Counted from the first letter of the stretch, positions 44,555-53,057 are shown. The stretch: 64,000 bases of DNA from JABCPE02 sp963516475 (GCA_963516475.1 CAUQBR010000002.1:1-64000), one strand, 5' to 3'. A program made the numbers and translations. The notes: generated from the sequence alone by a model not told the origin.

Positions 44555-45295
44555 TTATTCAAATTTTAGGACAAACATCAGTGCATTTGTTTTTAATGAA
44601 GACATCGTTCCTGCCCAATAGTTAGGCGTTGTAGAATTGTCCTGCACCAGTTCATTATTTATCAAGAATGTTCCTCGTATGGCAGGAGTAAGTTTAAATT
44701 TAGAAAAATAAAACTGTATTCCTACCTCCGCAGACCAAGCAAAATTATGCGTTCTGGTTCTAAAAGTCCCTTGCAGATTATCATTCACACTTTTCTCATT
44801 AGATTGTAAATTCATCAGCCAGTTAACTCCTCCCGCAGCGTAAGGACGAGAGTTAAACCATCTATTCCCATGAAGTTCCAGCATCACAGGAACATCTACA
44901 TAGGTGGATTTCACCTTTCTCAAAGTGTATAAATCTCTATCAGCAGGATTCACTGCTAAAACTGCTGCATTTTTAAAAGTTAGCTCCCTCTCCACGAACT
45001 GAATCCCTGGTTCCAGCCTAATATCCAGATAATCATTGAGTTTCATTCTTCCTATAAGTCCAGCCCCAAATCCCACAGAATTTCTGACTATCACAGGGCT
45101 GTTCTGCTCTGAAAATCCGTTCGCCAGCTTCACTTTATAGTCAAAACTATTGGCATTCAGATAAAAACCATAGCTGTATTCATCCACATCTATCCACTCC
45201 AGCCTGTCTGGTCTGTCCCTGATATTAAAGAGCGACTGCGCGTCTGACATTGAAAAAAGTCCAAACAATGATAATATTCCAAACAATTTTTTCAT
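44555..45295 (-). CDS. porT: PorT-like outer-membrane protein of the type IX secretion system
   Basis: This 246-residue protein has a signal peptide (MKKLFGILSLFGLFSMSDAQ) and an eight-strand barrel pattern through to a C-terminal MFVLKFE, as in PorT/OMP_b-brl_2 proteins. It lies 1 bp from ubiE, a neighbourhood I associate with porT in flavobacteria. PorT is required for type IX secretion of surface and secreted proteins. Because short barrels diverge quickly, a generic porin-family protein is the alternative. No other T9SS genes are in the window. Confidence 0.65.
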   Translation of the reverse strand: MKKLFGILSLFGLFSMSDAQSLFNIRDRPDRLEWIDVDEYSYGFYLNANSFDYKVKLANGFSEQNSPVIVRNSVGFGAGLIGRMKLNDYLDIRLEPGIQFVERELTFKNAAVLAVNPADRDLYTLRKVKSTYVDVPVMLELHGNRWFNSRPYAAGGVNWLMNLQSNEKSVNDNLQGTFRTRTHNFAWSAEVGIQFYFSKFKLTPAIRGTFLINNELVQDNSTTPNYWAGTMSSLKTNALMFVLKFE

Positions 45296-45296
45296 C

Positions 45297-46034
45297 TTAT
45301 TTTTTTGCTTTATAAATTGTTACAATTCCTAAACTTAATTTTTTGTACTCCACTTTTGAAAACCCCAAATCTAATAAAATATTTTTCATTCTCTCCCCAC
45401 AGGGAAAATTCTGCACAGAGTCTGGCAGATAGGCATACGCCTCCTTTTCACCAGAAATCATCTTTGCTAAAAATGGAAGCACTTTCCTAAAATAAAAATT
45501 ATACAAAGGCGACAAAACGCCCTCCATTCTTGAAAATTCTAAAATATAGACATTTCCGTTTTCCTTGACCACCCGCTTCAACTCACTTAGACCTTTTTCT
45601 AAGTTTTCAAAATTCCTTACACCAAATCCAACGCTCACAGCATCAAATTTATTACTTTCAAAAGGTAAATTTTCTGCATTTGCTTTCTGAATTGTTATCT
45701 CATGCTCAGCTCCCAGCTGTTTGATTTTCTTATTAGCCAAATTGAGCATTTCTTGGGACAAATCCACAGCGGTTATTTTCACTCTGAATTTTTTCCAAAG
45801 CGCTATTGCCAGCTCGCCTGTTCCTGTAGCAACATCCAGAATTTGTTTCGGGTCATCGCTCTGCATCCAATTCACTAAGCTTTTCCGCCACCAAAGGTCT
45901 ATTCTCAGCGAAAACAAGCGATTAAAGAAATCATATTTTGGAGCTATTCTATCGAACATATTCTCCACTCTCAAAGTTTTATTTGAGGCAGAATTATCTA
46001 CTTTTGTATTTAAGTTCGATTGATTTTCAGACAT
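45297..46034 (-). CDS. ubiE: Demethylmenaquinone methyltransferase
   Basis: This 245-residue SAM-dependent methyltransferase performs the last step of menaquinone synthesis. The SAM site ILDVATGTGELAIAL is near residue 65, and the UbiE/MenG family signatures YDFFNRLFSLRIDLWWR and GFGVRNFENLEKGL are present. Bacteroidetes use menaquinone, so MenG activity is expected. It is co-transcribed with porT. Confidence 0.93.
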   Translation of the reverse strand: MSENQSNLNTKVDNSASNKTLRVENMFDRIAPKYDFFNRLFSLRIDLWWRKSLVNWMQSDDPKQILDVATGTGELAIALWKKFRVKITAVDLSQEMLNLANKKIKQLGAEHEITIQKANAENLPFESNKFDAVSVGFGVRNFENLEKGLSELKRVVKENGNVYILEFSRMEGVLSPLYNFYFRKVLPFLAKMISGEKEAYAYLPDSVQNFPCGERMKNILLDLGFSKVEYKKLSLGIVTIYKAKK

Positions 46035-46070
46035 TTAAAAACAATATACTTTTCAAAATATATTCAGCAG

Positions 46071-46078
46071 CAAAGATA
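46071..46078 (-). promoter_or_regulatory. Candidate -7 box of ubiE-porT
   Basis: On the minus strand the bases read TATCTTTG, a full TAnnTTTG match, 36 bases before the ubiE start. Confidence 0.5.
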
Positions 46079-46234
46079 TCACAAAAAAAAATCAAATTAT
46101 CATTAAATAAATATTCTTTGTTGTTTTTCTTCTATTTTTCATTTGAATTTTATTTGAACTTTTTTCTTATTTTATCTCTATTTTAAAAGTAGTATTCTAA
46201 TAACAAATTAACAATAAAAACTACCCAATAAAAA

Positions 46235-46265
46235 AGGTAAGATATTATAAATCAATATCTTACCT
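46235..46265 (-). terminator. Stranded terminator of tRNA-Ser
   Basis: A perfect 12-bp stem (AGGTAAGATATT and complement) with a 7-base loop is followed on the minus strand by TTTTTTATT. It lies 3 bases beyond the left copy of the repeat that matches the tRNA-Ser 3' end. In the element-free chromosome it would directly follow the tRNA. Confidence 0.75.
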
Positions 46266-46267
46266 AT

Positions 46268-46280
46268 GCAGAAAGGAAGG
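46268..46280. repeat. attL: 13-bp direct repeat of the tRNA-Ser 3' end
   Basis: GCAGAAAGGAAGG here is identical to 58252-58264, which spans the 3' end of tRNA-Ser. A weaker similarity (GAACC) continues just beyond. It marks the left edge of the integrated element, 180 bp before the integrase gene. Confidence 0.75.
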
Positions 46281-46400
46281 AACCAGAACCTAATATACTT
46301 ACCTTTCTTTTATTTTTCCTTAAAACACCTTATATAAAGGTTTTTATTCTGTTTTACAGAAAATTAAAAGTAAATAAAAACAATATAAAACAAAATATTC

Positions 46401-46424
46401 CGTCCCCTAATATGTCCCCTAATA
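46401..46424 (+). promoter_or_regulatory. Left pair of GTCCCCT repeats (possible integrase arm sites)
   Basis: Two GTCCCCTAAT copies, 12 bp apart, lie just upstream of the integrase promoter. A similar pair in the same orientation lies at 58177-58200 next to the right end. This layout suits arm-type binding sites of a tyrosine integrase. Confidence 0.45.
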
Positions 46425-46434
46425 ATTTTAATAT

Positions 46435-46442
46435 TATATTTG
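46435..46442 (+). promoter_or_regulatory. Candidate -7 box of the integrase gene
   Basis: TATATTTG is a full TAnnTTTG match 18 bases before the integrase ATG and directly after the GTCCCCT repeats. Confidence 0.5.
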
Positions 46443-46460
46443 CTAAAAAATAACTTGATT

Positions 46461-47705
46461 ATGCCTAATGCAAAATTTGTATTAAAAGAACCATCCGCTA
46501 AAGAGGAAACTTTAATTTATCTTTTCTATAATTATGCTAACCAACGCTTGAAATACTCAACAGGAGAAAAAATCAACCCTAAATTTTGGAATTCAACAAA
46601 ACAGAGAGTAAAAGAAACCTCACAATTTCCAGAATATCCAGAATTTAACCAGAGACAGAGACTAAACAACATAGAAACAGCAATTAACAATAGTTATAGG
46701 AGATTATTAAATAATAAAGAAATTATTACCATAGATACTTTAAAAAAAGAATTAAAAAAAGAATTAGGAGAAGAAAAATTAACTTCAAAACCTAACGACC
46801 TTATTAAGTTCATTGAAGAGGAGATAAAACTAATGGAGTTGGATAAAAAAGACGCATCATTACAAGTATATAGAGCCTTATTAAATCATCTTAAAAACTT
46901 TTCGGAATTAAAGAGATATAAACTAACTTTTGACACTATCAATTTAGACTTTTACGACCTATTCAAAAACTACTTGTTTAATAAAAAACTCCTTAATAAT
47001 ACTGTAGGGAAACACATTAAAAACCTAAAAACTTTTCTCAATATAGCAACAGAAAAAGGCATTAATGAAAATTTAGTGTATAAAAGCAAACATTTTAAAG
47101 CAATAGAGGAAGATGTTGAACATATCTATCTTACGGATGAAGAATTAGAATTATTAAGGGTTTGTGATTTACAACACAAACCATATTTAGACAGAGTGCG
47201 AGATTTATTTTTAATCGGTTGTCATACAGGATTAAGATTTTCGGATTTCACTCAGCTTAAAGAAGAAAATTTATTTCAAAAAGGAAATCGATTTGAATTC
47301 AAGGTAATCACTCAAAAGACCAATGAGAAGGTAGTAATTCCTGTAAAATTGGTAGTGAAAAACATTTTAGACAAATATAATGGTATTATTCCAAGAGCCA
47401 TTTCTAATCAAAAAATGAATACATATTTGAAAGAACTCGGAGAAATTGCTGGGATTGATAAAAAGACTATTATTAAGAGAACTAGTGGAAAAAAAATTAT
47501 AGAAACTATTCTCCCCAAATATAAACTTATTTCTACCCACACAGCAAGAAGAAGTTTTGCAACTAATGCTTTTCTAAATAATGTTCCTACTATTAGTATA
47601 ATGAAAATTACGGGACACAGAACCGAAAAAGCCTTTATGAAATATATCAAAGTTTCACAAGAAAGAAACGCAGAACAATTAAGTAATCATCCATTTTTTC
47701 AATAA
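46461..47705 (+). CDS. int: Tyrosine recombinase / integrase
   Basis: The start is taken at the ATG MPNAKFVLKEPS (414 residues); the longer frame begins with TTG. It has the Bacteroidetes arm-DNA-binding and SAM-like N-terminal domains and a C-terminal catalytic domain. The catalytic set is readable: Arg in GCHTGLRFSDF, Lys in TQKTNEK, His-x-x-Arg in THTARRSF, His in TGHRTEKAF and Tyr in MKYIKVSQ. It should catalyse insertion and excision at the tRNA-Ser repeats. Its ORF is followed 7 bp later by the next element gene. Confidence 0.93.
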   Translation: MPNAKFVLKEPSAKEETLIYLFYNYANQRLKYSTGEKINPKFWNSTKQRVKETSQFPEYPEFNQRQRLNNIETAINNSYRRLLNNKEIITIDTLKKELKKELGEEKLTSKPNDLIKFIEEEIKLMELDKKDASLQVYRALLNHLKNFSELKRYKLTFDTINLDFYDLFKNYLFNKKLLNNTVGKHIKNLKTFLNIATEKGINENLVYKSKHFKAIEEDVEHIYLTDEELELLRVCDLQHKPYLDRVRDLFLIGCHTGLRFSDFTQLKEENLFQKGNRFEFKVITQKTNEKVVIPVKLVVKNILDKYNGIIPRAISNQKMNTYLKELGEIAGIDKKTIIKRTSGKKIIETILPKYKLISTHTARRSFATNAFLNNVPTISIMKITGHRTEKAFMKYIKVSQERNAEQLSNHPFFQ

Positions 47706-47712
47706 AATTATT

Positions 47713-48282
47713 ATGAAACAGAACATAGATATTGAAGATTTAATTTTATCTCAAAGTAATATTCCAGAAACATTAGAATGTTTTAAAGAACAAAATACCA
47801 ACAAACAAATTATAGATATTGAGGTTTTTCAGACTATACCTCATATAGAAAAATTGTATCTTTCTAATCCTCAATACAGTGAGGAAATCTATAATTGGTT
47901 TGAACATCAAATTAAAGATATAAAAATCTATATAAGCAAAAGTGAATTGGACAATCAGCAAGAAAGATTAGAGGCTTTGAAAATATTTGATAATATTATT
48001 AAAGGAATTTTTCAAAAACCTATTTTAATACAATCTCCTACAAAGTTAAAAATAAATACCAATAAAAATGTATTTTATGATTTGATTAGACAACTTAAAA
48101 AAGAAGTTTCCATTGAAAAAGGAAAATGTATTTTAACTCAAACTGATGAGGAAATTGCTAAATTTATTAAAGATAACATAGAGGGCTTTGAAAATCTTAG
48201 TCTCAATACAATAATAAAAGAAATTTCCAGAGACCAAATTATCAAAGGGAAAAGATTAGAAGTTAAAGTTATAGATTTTTAA
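47713..48282 (+). CDS. Element-encoded hypothetical protein
   Basis: This is a 189-residue soluble, AT-rich-coded protein, strongly helical by composition, with no recognised domain. It begins 7 bp after the integrase and is almost surely co-transcribed. The last 40 residues (EIAKFIKDNIEGFENLSLNTI) look like a small helical DNA-binding-type end, but that is speculation. RteC-like or element-control proteins occupy this position in other Bacteroidetes elements. Confidence 0.6.
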   Translation: MKQNIDIEDLILSQSNIPETLECFKEQNTNKQIIDIEVFQTIPHIEKLYLSNPQYSEEIYNWFEHQIKDIKIYISKSELDNQQERLEALKIFDNIIKGIFQKPILIQSPTKLKINTNKNVFYDLIRQLKKEVSIEKGKCILTQTDEEIAKFIKDNIEGFENLSLNTIIKEISRDQIIKGKRLEVKVIDF

Positions 48283-48357
48283 TTTCAATCATCGTAATTT
48301 TTCTTCTTTTTCTTACACTAAATCTTACACCCGTAAAAATACAAGAAAAAACCACAA

Positions 48358-48398
48358 TATTTTTGCTCCAATATTAAAAAAACGAAATAATGGAGCAA
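48358..48398 (+). promoter_or_regulatory. -7 box and inverted repeat over the xis start
   Basis: TATTTTTG at 48358-48365 matches the -7 box. A 13-bp inverted repeat (12 of 13 bases, TTGCTCCAATATT at 48363-48375 against 48386-48398) covers the likely transcription start and the ATG of the following gene. It suits an autoregulatory operator. Confidence 0.45.
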
Positions 48399-48707
48399 TT
48401 ATTTTTATGCCCTATTTCCAAAGAGGAGTTTTATAAAGAAATTGGAAATATTGTAGATGAAAAATTTAGAAATTTAATTGGGAAAGCCTATAACCAAAAT
48501 CCTACTTCTGAAGACAAATATTTAACGAGACAAGAAGCTTGCCAAATATTAAGAATTTCTCTACCTACATTAGGTAGTTATACCAAGAAAGGGATTATTA
48601 AAAAATACCGCATAGGTCGTAGAGTCCTATTTAAGAAAACGGAAATTAACAGCCTGTTTGAGGAGGTAAATTCAAGCAAATACAAGAAGAAAAACTCTTC
48701 TATATAG
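48390..48707 (+). CDS. Excisionase-like helix-turn-helix protein
   Basis: This 105-residue protein has an excisionase/MerR-type HTH at about residues 45-90 (YLTRQEACQILRISLPTLGSYTKKGIIKKYRIGRRVLFKK). It is the expected size for an Xis-type recombination directionality factor or element regulator. The start codon lies within a symmetric inverted repeat. It is followed by the replication gene after 28 bp. Confidence 0.75.
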   Translation: MEQLFLCPISKEEFYKEIGNIVDEKFRNLIGKAYNQNPTSEDKYLTRQEACQILRISLPTLGSYTKKGIIKKYRIGRRVLFKKTEINSLFEEVNSSKYKKKNSSI

Positions 48708-48735
48708 TAAGTCTAACTTATATACAATTTTTGAT

Positions 48736-49680
48736 ATGTTAGGATTTACTATTGATAGTATTACACTATTTGTCAGTCATAATGATTTTGGAGTATCAGA
48801 GTTGGAGTATTTAAGTAAAAAATTAAAGGATTTAAGGTCTCTTAAAAGAAATAAAGAGAAAGGCTGGAAAGTAGGATATTACAAAAACTTTCAAGTAAAA
48901 TATCATTTAGATTATGGTATTTATATCAGTGGGAGTATATCCAATTATGCTGCCTCTTATAATAATATACTTTCTTATTCTCAATTTCCTCATGCCATAG
49001 AAAAATTAGGCAAAGAATTGGGGCTATCTCTTCATACAGCGAGGCTTTATAGAGTGGATTTAGCTCTCAATATAGAGGTAGATAATCCAATACAACAATA
49101 TTCGCACTATTTATTCTCGGATTTGCCCCACTTTGAAAGATTAGAGCAGAGTGATGGCGTGAGATTCGAGACTGATAAAATCAGAATAGCAATTTACAAT
49201 AAATCCAAAGAGGTATGGAAAAGAAGAAATATCAAGATAGCAAAAGATATTTTGAGAATAGAATTTAGAGTAATGAAAGGTCTTCCAGAGGTTTTAGATA
49301 TAAAAAATTTAAGAATAGAACATTTATTTCAACCGGAAGTTTATGGTATTTTGTTAGATAAATTTTCAGAATATTATTATAAAATCAAGAAATCCAATGT
49401 TGTAAAATCTTTGGAGGAATTGAACAATATCACACCTAAACAATTTGGTGAATATAGCTGGGTGTTAAATATGACCGAAGCACAAGCCTATCGTATGATT
49501 GAACAACTGAGTAAAGAAGGAAAATTCAAATCTTCACAAGACAAAAGCAGATGTAGAAAGATGGTGAGAGAGATTTTTTCTAATCTTAGTTTAGTAAAAC
49601 CTCATCATTTAGTTGAAGAGTTGGATAGAAAAGTAGAGAATTATCTCCTAACAGAAAAAAACTTAAAAAGTATAGAATAA
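48736..49680 (+). CDS. Replication initiator of gpII/CRI family (rolling circle)
   Basis: This 314-residue protein resembles the filamentous-phage/plasmid replication protein family (phage gene II/X, CRI): RVDLALNIEV near residue 106, then IAIYNKSKEVWKRR near 151-164, where Tyr154 is a candidate nicking tyrosine, and ILRIEFRVM near 172. Such proteins nick DNA to start rolling-circle replication. Together with the integrase it suggests an integrative element that replicates after excision, or a remnant of a filamentous-type phage. I have not located its nick site. Confidence 0.65.
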   Translation: MLGFTIDSITLFVSHNDFGVSELEYLSKKLKDLRSLKRNKEKGWKVGYYKNFQVKYHLDYGIYISGSISNYAASYNNILSYSQFPHAIEKLGKELGLSLHTARLYRVDLALNIEVDNPIQQYSHYLFSDLPHFERLEQSDGVRFETDKIRIAIYNKSKEVWKRRNIKIAKDILRIEFRVMKGLPEVLDIKNLRIEHLFQPEVYGILLDKFSEYYYKIKKSNVVKSLEELNNITPKQFGEYSWVLNMTEAQAYRMIEQLSKEGKFKSSQDKSRCRKMVREIFSNLSLVKPHHLVEELDRKVENYLLTEKNLKSIE

Positions 49681-49717
49681 ATTTTGTTATACCCTAAAAT
49701 TTTAGTATCTTTAAGAT

Positions 49718-50530
49718 ATGAAAGATATTGATTTAGAGATAATTACTGCAAGTTTTGAACAGTTTAGAAATGGAAATTATATAGGTTATACACCTATCAG
49801 TTGTGTAGGAAAATTCTACTCCAAAGACAAAAGTATTTCGGTAGAAACTGAGCAATTAAGAGGTTTAAGTATTTTTAGAATGTTTGAAAATCAGAGAGCA
49901 AAAGATTTTAAAGCTTGTTATATGCTTTACCAGAAAAGATTAGAGAAAAAAGGAGCAGAAAAAATCTTACAGGAAATTACAGAGTTCTGTCAAAAGAATA
50001 ACACTCAAAAAGCCGTTATTTTAGGTTATGGAAAGGAGGATGAGTTTTGTTATCGGCATATTTTGCTGAATTTTTTGCTTGAAAATTTGCCTCAAAATTT
50101 TTCCATTCAAAAGGAAAAAGGAATTGATTATCAGAAACAGAAAGAATATTGGGAAAAGGATATTTATCAATCCAGAGGACATTTTGGATTGAGTAATGAG
50201 GAAGTAGGTGACACACTGGAAAAAATGCAGTGGCGATTTGCGAAAACAATGCAGGAAAATCCGCATTTTTATACACTACGCTGTGATTTTTCAGAGGAAA
50301 ACGAGGGTGAAAATATGTTTTTGAAGTTAGTTCATCATATCAGATATTTTGGAGAACTGGAGGAATTTGAAGGGGTGATTTATAGAGTTTGGACTTATAA
50401 ATCATTGTCTTACTGGACAATGCCCTGCGATTTTCTAAATGAAGATTGTGACCTCATCAACAAAAGATACAATGATAAATCAGAGGAAGCTATACAAATT
50501 AGACACTTTTTGGAAAAAACTAAAGTTTGA
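49718..50530 (+). CDS. Hypothetical protein with DUF488-like segment
   Basis: This 270-residue protein has an N-terminal half resembling DUF488: SIFRMFENQRAKDFKACY and, near residue 95-115, KAVILGYGKEDEFCYRHILLNFL, close to the CYE-E-FCHR motif of that family. The C-terminal half is unrelated to anything I recognise and is rich in acidic and aromatic residues. The function of DUF488 is unknown. It ends close to the start of the next gene (8 bp gap). Confidence 0.55.
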   Translation: MKDIDLEIITASFEQFRNGNYIGYTPISCVGKFYSKDKSISVETEQLRGLSIFRMFENQRAKDFKACYMLYQKRLEKKGAEKILQEITEFCQKNNTQKAVILGYGKEDEFCYRHILLNFLLENLPQNFSIQKEKGIDYQKQKEYWEKDIYQSRGHFGLSNEEVGDTLEKMQWRFAKTMQENPHFYTLRCDFSEENEGENMFLKLVHHIRYFGELEEFEGVIYRVWTYKSLSYWTMPCDFLNEDCDLINKRYNDKSEEAIQIRHFLEKTKV

Positions 50531-50537
50531 CAAAAAA

Positions 50538-50915
50538 ATGAAAAGAATGGCTGAAGCACAAATTTTTGATTTAGAGCAATTACACCGAGATTTTTTAACA
50601 GAGGAAATATTACACCAATCCTCGCTAAGTTTTAAACAAATCCATATGCTTACAGCTCTAAAACATAGCTTCGGTATTGTGAGACCAGCCTCCAAAATGG
50701 CAAAAATTGGGAGATCTACACATTATCATTGGCTCAAAACCTGCGAAAAATATAAAGAAAGTTATGGGAATATTTTAGAGTTTCTGGGTGATTTGTCAGA
50801 GGCAAGTTTGCTCAATCTGATTGCAATGGGAAACGCCTCCTCTACGATTTTCTACCTTTCTACAAAAGGAAGACACAGAGGCTATGCAATCCCTAAAAAA
50901 CATTACAAGGCATAA
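50538..50915 (+). CDS. Helix-turn-helix protein, terminase-small-subunit-like
   Basis: The start is taken at the ATG MKRMAEAQIF (125 residues), just after the preceding stop; the longer frame lies inside the upstream gene. A HTH region sits at about residues 35-75 (MLTALKHSFGIVRPASKMAKIGRSTHYHWLK). The layout recalls small terminase-like or phBC6A51-type proteins of phage-derived elements, but no partner terminase is present. Function unknown. Confidence 0.55.
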   Translation: MKRMAEAQIFDLEQLHRDFLTEEILHQSSLSFKQIHMLTALKHSFGIVRPASKMAKIGRSTHYHWLKTCEKYKESYGNILEFLGDLSEASLLNLIAMGNASSTIFYLSTKGRHRGYAIPKKHYKA

Positions 50916-50981
50916 ACGAGCGTTTAAGAAACATTACAAATCAATATTTGAAGTTTAAACTTCTCATTAAATTTAATAGAA

Positions 50982-51656
50982 ATGAACAGATACATTGCTT
51001 ATTACCGAGTTTCTACCCAAAAGCAGGGAAATTCTGGATTAGGATTGGAAGCTCAAAAAACAATGGTAAAGCACCACCTAAAAACCGATGATATTTTACT
51101 GGAAGAATATGAGGAAGTAGAAAGTGGCAAAAACAACAACCGCCCACAGCTCCAAAAAGCTATAGAACATTGCAAAAATATGGGTGCGATATTACTTATC
51201 GCCAAACTGGATAGACTCAGCCGTAACGCTGGGTTTATCTTTTTATTGAAGGATAGCCAAGTGAATTTCAAGTGTTGTGATATGCCAGAGGCGAACTCCT
51301 TAACCATCGGAATAATGGCGGTTTTAGCACAAGAAGAAAGAGAATTGATAAGCAAAAGAACGATAGCTGCATTGGAGGAATTAAGAAATAAAGGCAAAAA
51401 GTTAGGCAATCCGAAAAACCTCACCTATGAAGCTCAAAAACAAGGAGCTGAAGCAATGAAAAACAAAGCTCTTAACAACGAAAATAACCGCAAGGCTACA
51501 GCTCTGATTGTTTCCCTCCGAGAGACTGGAAAATCTTATGCTAAAATCGCACAACAACTCAATGATAATGGTTTCAAAACCAGCAGAGGTTATAATTTTT
51601 CTGCCTCTCAAGTATTGATACTTTATGATAGATATGTTAATTCTTTGGCAAAGTGA
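50982..51656 (+). CDS. Serine recombinase (resolvase/invertase family)
   Basis: This 224-residue protein has the resolvase catalytic domain with YYRVSTQKQ (Ser11 nucleophile) and LDRLSRNAGFIF near residue 75, and a C-terminal HTH (about 170-215, KSYAKIAQQLNDNGFKTSRG). It lacks the large C-terminal module of phage serine integrases, so it acts as a resolvase/invertase. It is the second recombinase class on the element. Its target site is not evident. Confidence 0.85.
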   Translation: MNRYIAYYRVSTQKQGNSGLGLEAQKTMVKHHLKTDDILLEEYEEVESGKNNNRPQLQKAIEHCKNMGAILLIAKLDRLSRNAGFIFLLKDSQVNFKCCDMPEANSLTIGIMAVLAQEERELISKRTIAALEELRNKGKKLGNPKNLTYEAQKQGAEAMKNKALNNENNRKATALIVSLRETGKSYAKIAQQLNDNGFKTSRGYNFSASQVLILYDRYVNSLAK

Positions 51657-51658
51657 AT

Positions 51659-51690
51659 TTTGGATAATTGATTGATAATTTGTATATTTG
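51659..51690 (+). promoter_or_regulatory. Strong Bacteroidetes promoter before the structured leader
   Basis: TTTG at 51659-51662 and TATATTTG at 51683-51690 are separated by 20 bases, a full -33/-7 match. It reads into the structured region and the vanZ-like gene. Confidence 0.6.
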
Positions 51691-51809
51691 TCATCAAACA
51701 ATTACAAAAAAAGAAATTAATAAGATAAAAGTAAGTGTAGATAACATATAGACATAAAATTGCATTTAGGCAGTTCATTTCTAAACTCAAAATACTGGTA
51801 ATATTTTTA

Positions 51810-51934
51810 AACTCTGAAATGATGACCTGTGAAATGCACCCGTTTGGGTGTGTTTTACTTCGTATTCAGAGTTGGTTATACCAGTGACCAGAGTTTAGGG
51901 CGATGTAATCACACCCTTTCTTATTGGTATAACC
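51810..51934 (+). ncRNA. Candidate structured RNA/leader with two nested hairpins
   Basis: Two perfect closing stems stand side by side. AACTCTGAA (51810-51818) pairs with TTCAGAGTT (51865-51873) and encloses a second hairpin CACCC-GTTT-GGGTG (51837-51850). GGTTATACCA (51874-51883) pairs with TGGTATAACC (51925-51934) and encloses further GTGA/TCAC pairing. Together they form a compact 125-base fold in a gene-free stretch, downstream of a good promoter and 125 bases before the vanZ-like start. It could be a regulatory leader, a small RNA, or DNA acting as a recombination or replication site. Confidence 0.5.
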
Positions 51935-52058
51935 CAAATATTTATATATGTTACACTTTAATTTTAGAAAACCATCCAAAATTTTTGATTGGATTTGTTT
52001 CAAGTTTACCTTATTTTGGAAATATCTCATAGGGAATATTCATCACAATAAATATACT

Positions 52059-52517
52059 ATGATTAAAAAGAATAGTATATTTATTCTTAGTAGTTTTATT
52101 AGTCTATTTTTAGGGACTGTGATTTATATTCTATTCAGAACATCAAATCTAAAAGTTTTCTCTTGGTTCAAATATTTTGGTATAGATTTTTTGAACTCAT
52201 CCTTGAGAAAAGAATCTATAAAATGGGCAGAAAATATACCTCATTGGATATTGTTTTCTTTACCAGATGGGTTATGGAGTTTTTCCTATATCAGCCTAAT
52301 TTTGGGAATCTGGAGAGGAAATATTTCACAGAGTAATATTTTTTGGATAATTCTAATTCCGATAGTTTCTATCAGTTTAGAAATAGCACAATATTTTGGA
52401 TTTATTCAAGGGACTTTTGATATAATTGATGTATTCTTCTATTTTATAGGAAGTATTTTACCTTTTTTAATTTTTAGGAAAACAATAATTTTTAATTTTA
52501 TAAATCAAAGAAAATGA
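52059..52517 (+). CDS. VanZ-like membrane protein
   Basis: The start is taken at the ATG MIKKNSIFILSS (152 residues); an upstream in-frame start adds residues that fall in the leader. It has four hydrophobic segments, and the segment PIVSISLEIAQYFGFIQGTFDIIDVFFYFIGS matches VanZ-family proteins, where Glu-x2-Gln and GTFDIxD are conserved. VanZ proteins give low-level teicoplanin resistance in enterococci, but most homologues have no known function. Overlaps the next gene by 4 bp. Confidence 0.65.
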   Translation: MIKKNSIFILSSFISLFLGTVIYILFRTSNLKVFSWFKYFGIDFLNSSLRKESIKWAENIPHWILFSLPDGLWSFSYISLILGIWRGNISQSNIFWIILIPIVSISLEIAQYFGFIQGTFDIIDVFFYFIGSILPFLIFRKTIIFNFINQRK

Positions 52518-53053
52518 ATAAAAAAATCAAACAAATAGCGTCTATATCAGCATTTGCATTCTTTACATTTATCGCAATTGGCAGTGGAAAGGATAAAAAA
52601 TCAACCACAGAAGTAGCTGCTGTGAATTCAGAAGAAAAAGCAACATTTAAGAAAGTTGGAGAAACATTACCAACAGAATATTTTGATGTCACGGTAAGTA
52701 ATGTGAGTATAAAAAATAGTGTAAATACAGGTAATCAATTTTCTAATTTACCAGCGGAACAAGGGTCAAGATACCTTATCCTTGATGTGAGTTTCAAAAA
52801 CACCAGTGAGGAGAGTCGTATGTTGATGGATGGTGTAGTAATTATCAATTACAATGGAAAAGATTATAATTTTGACAAATCTGAAACTGTAATGGCAGAT
52901 GGCTGGGGACTCTTACTTGACCAAATCAATCCACTTACTACTAAAACAACAAAGTTAGTGTATAAAATTCCAGCTGAAATTACAGGGAATGCATACTATA
53001 AACCTGCCCGTTCAGGAAGCAATGACATCATAGATTTAGGCATTATAGAGTAA
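52514..53053 (+). CDS. DUF4352 exported protein
   Basis: This 179-residue protein starts with a membrane anchor or signal peptide (about residues 8-24) and then has a DUF4352-like beta-sandwich: VTVSNVSIKNSVNTGNQF, YLILDVSFKNTSEES and a segment LVYKIPAEITG. DUF4352 occurs in many extracellular proteins with no defined function. The overlapping ATGA with the vanZ-like gene supports one operon. Confidence 0.65.
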   Translation: MNKKIKQIASISAFAFFTFIAIGSGKDKKSTTEVAAVNSEEKATFKKVGETLPTEYFDVTVSNVSIKNSVNTGNQFSNLPAEQGSRYLILDVSFKNTSEESRMLMDGVVIINYNGKDYNFDKSETVMADGWGLLLDQINPLTTKTTKLVYKIPAEITGNAYYKPARSGSNDIIDLGIIE

Positions 53054-53057
53054 AATT

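Noticed and set aside
46440..46460. TTG start of the integrase 21 bases upstream of the ATG
   Set aside because: It overlaps the -7 box; the ATG MPNAKF is better placed.
51829..52032. 67-codon open frame across the structured leader before the vanZ-like gene
   Set aside because: It runs through both hairpin stems, has no plausible start context or family, and its composition fits chance reading of a structured non-coding stretch.
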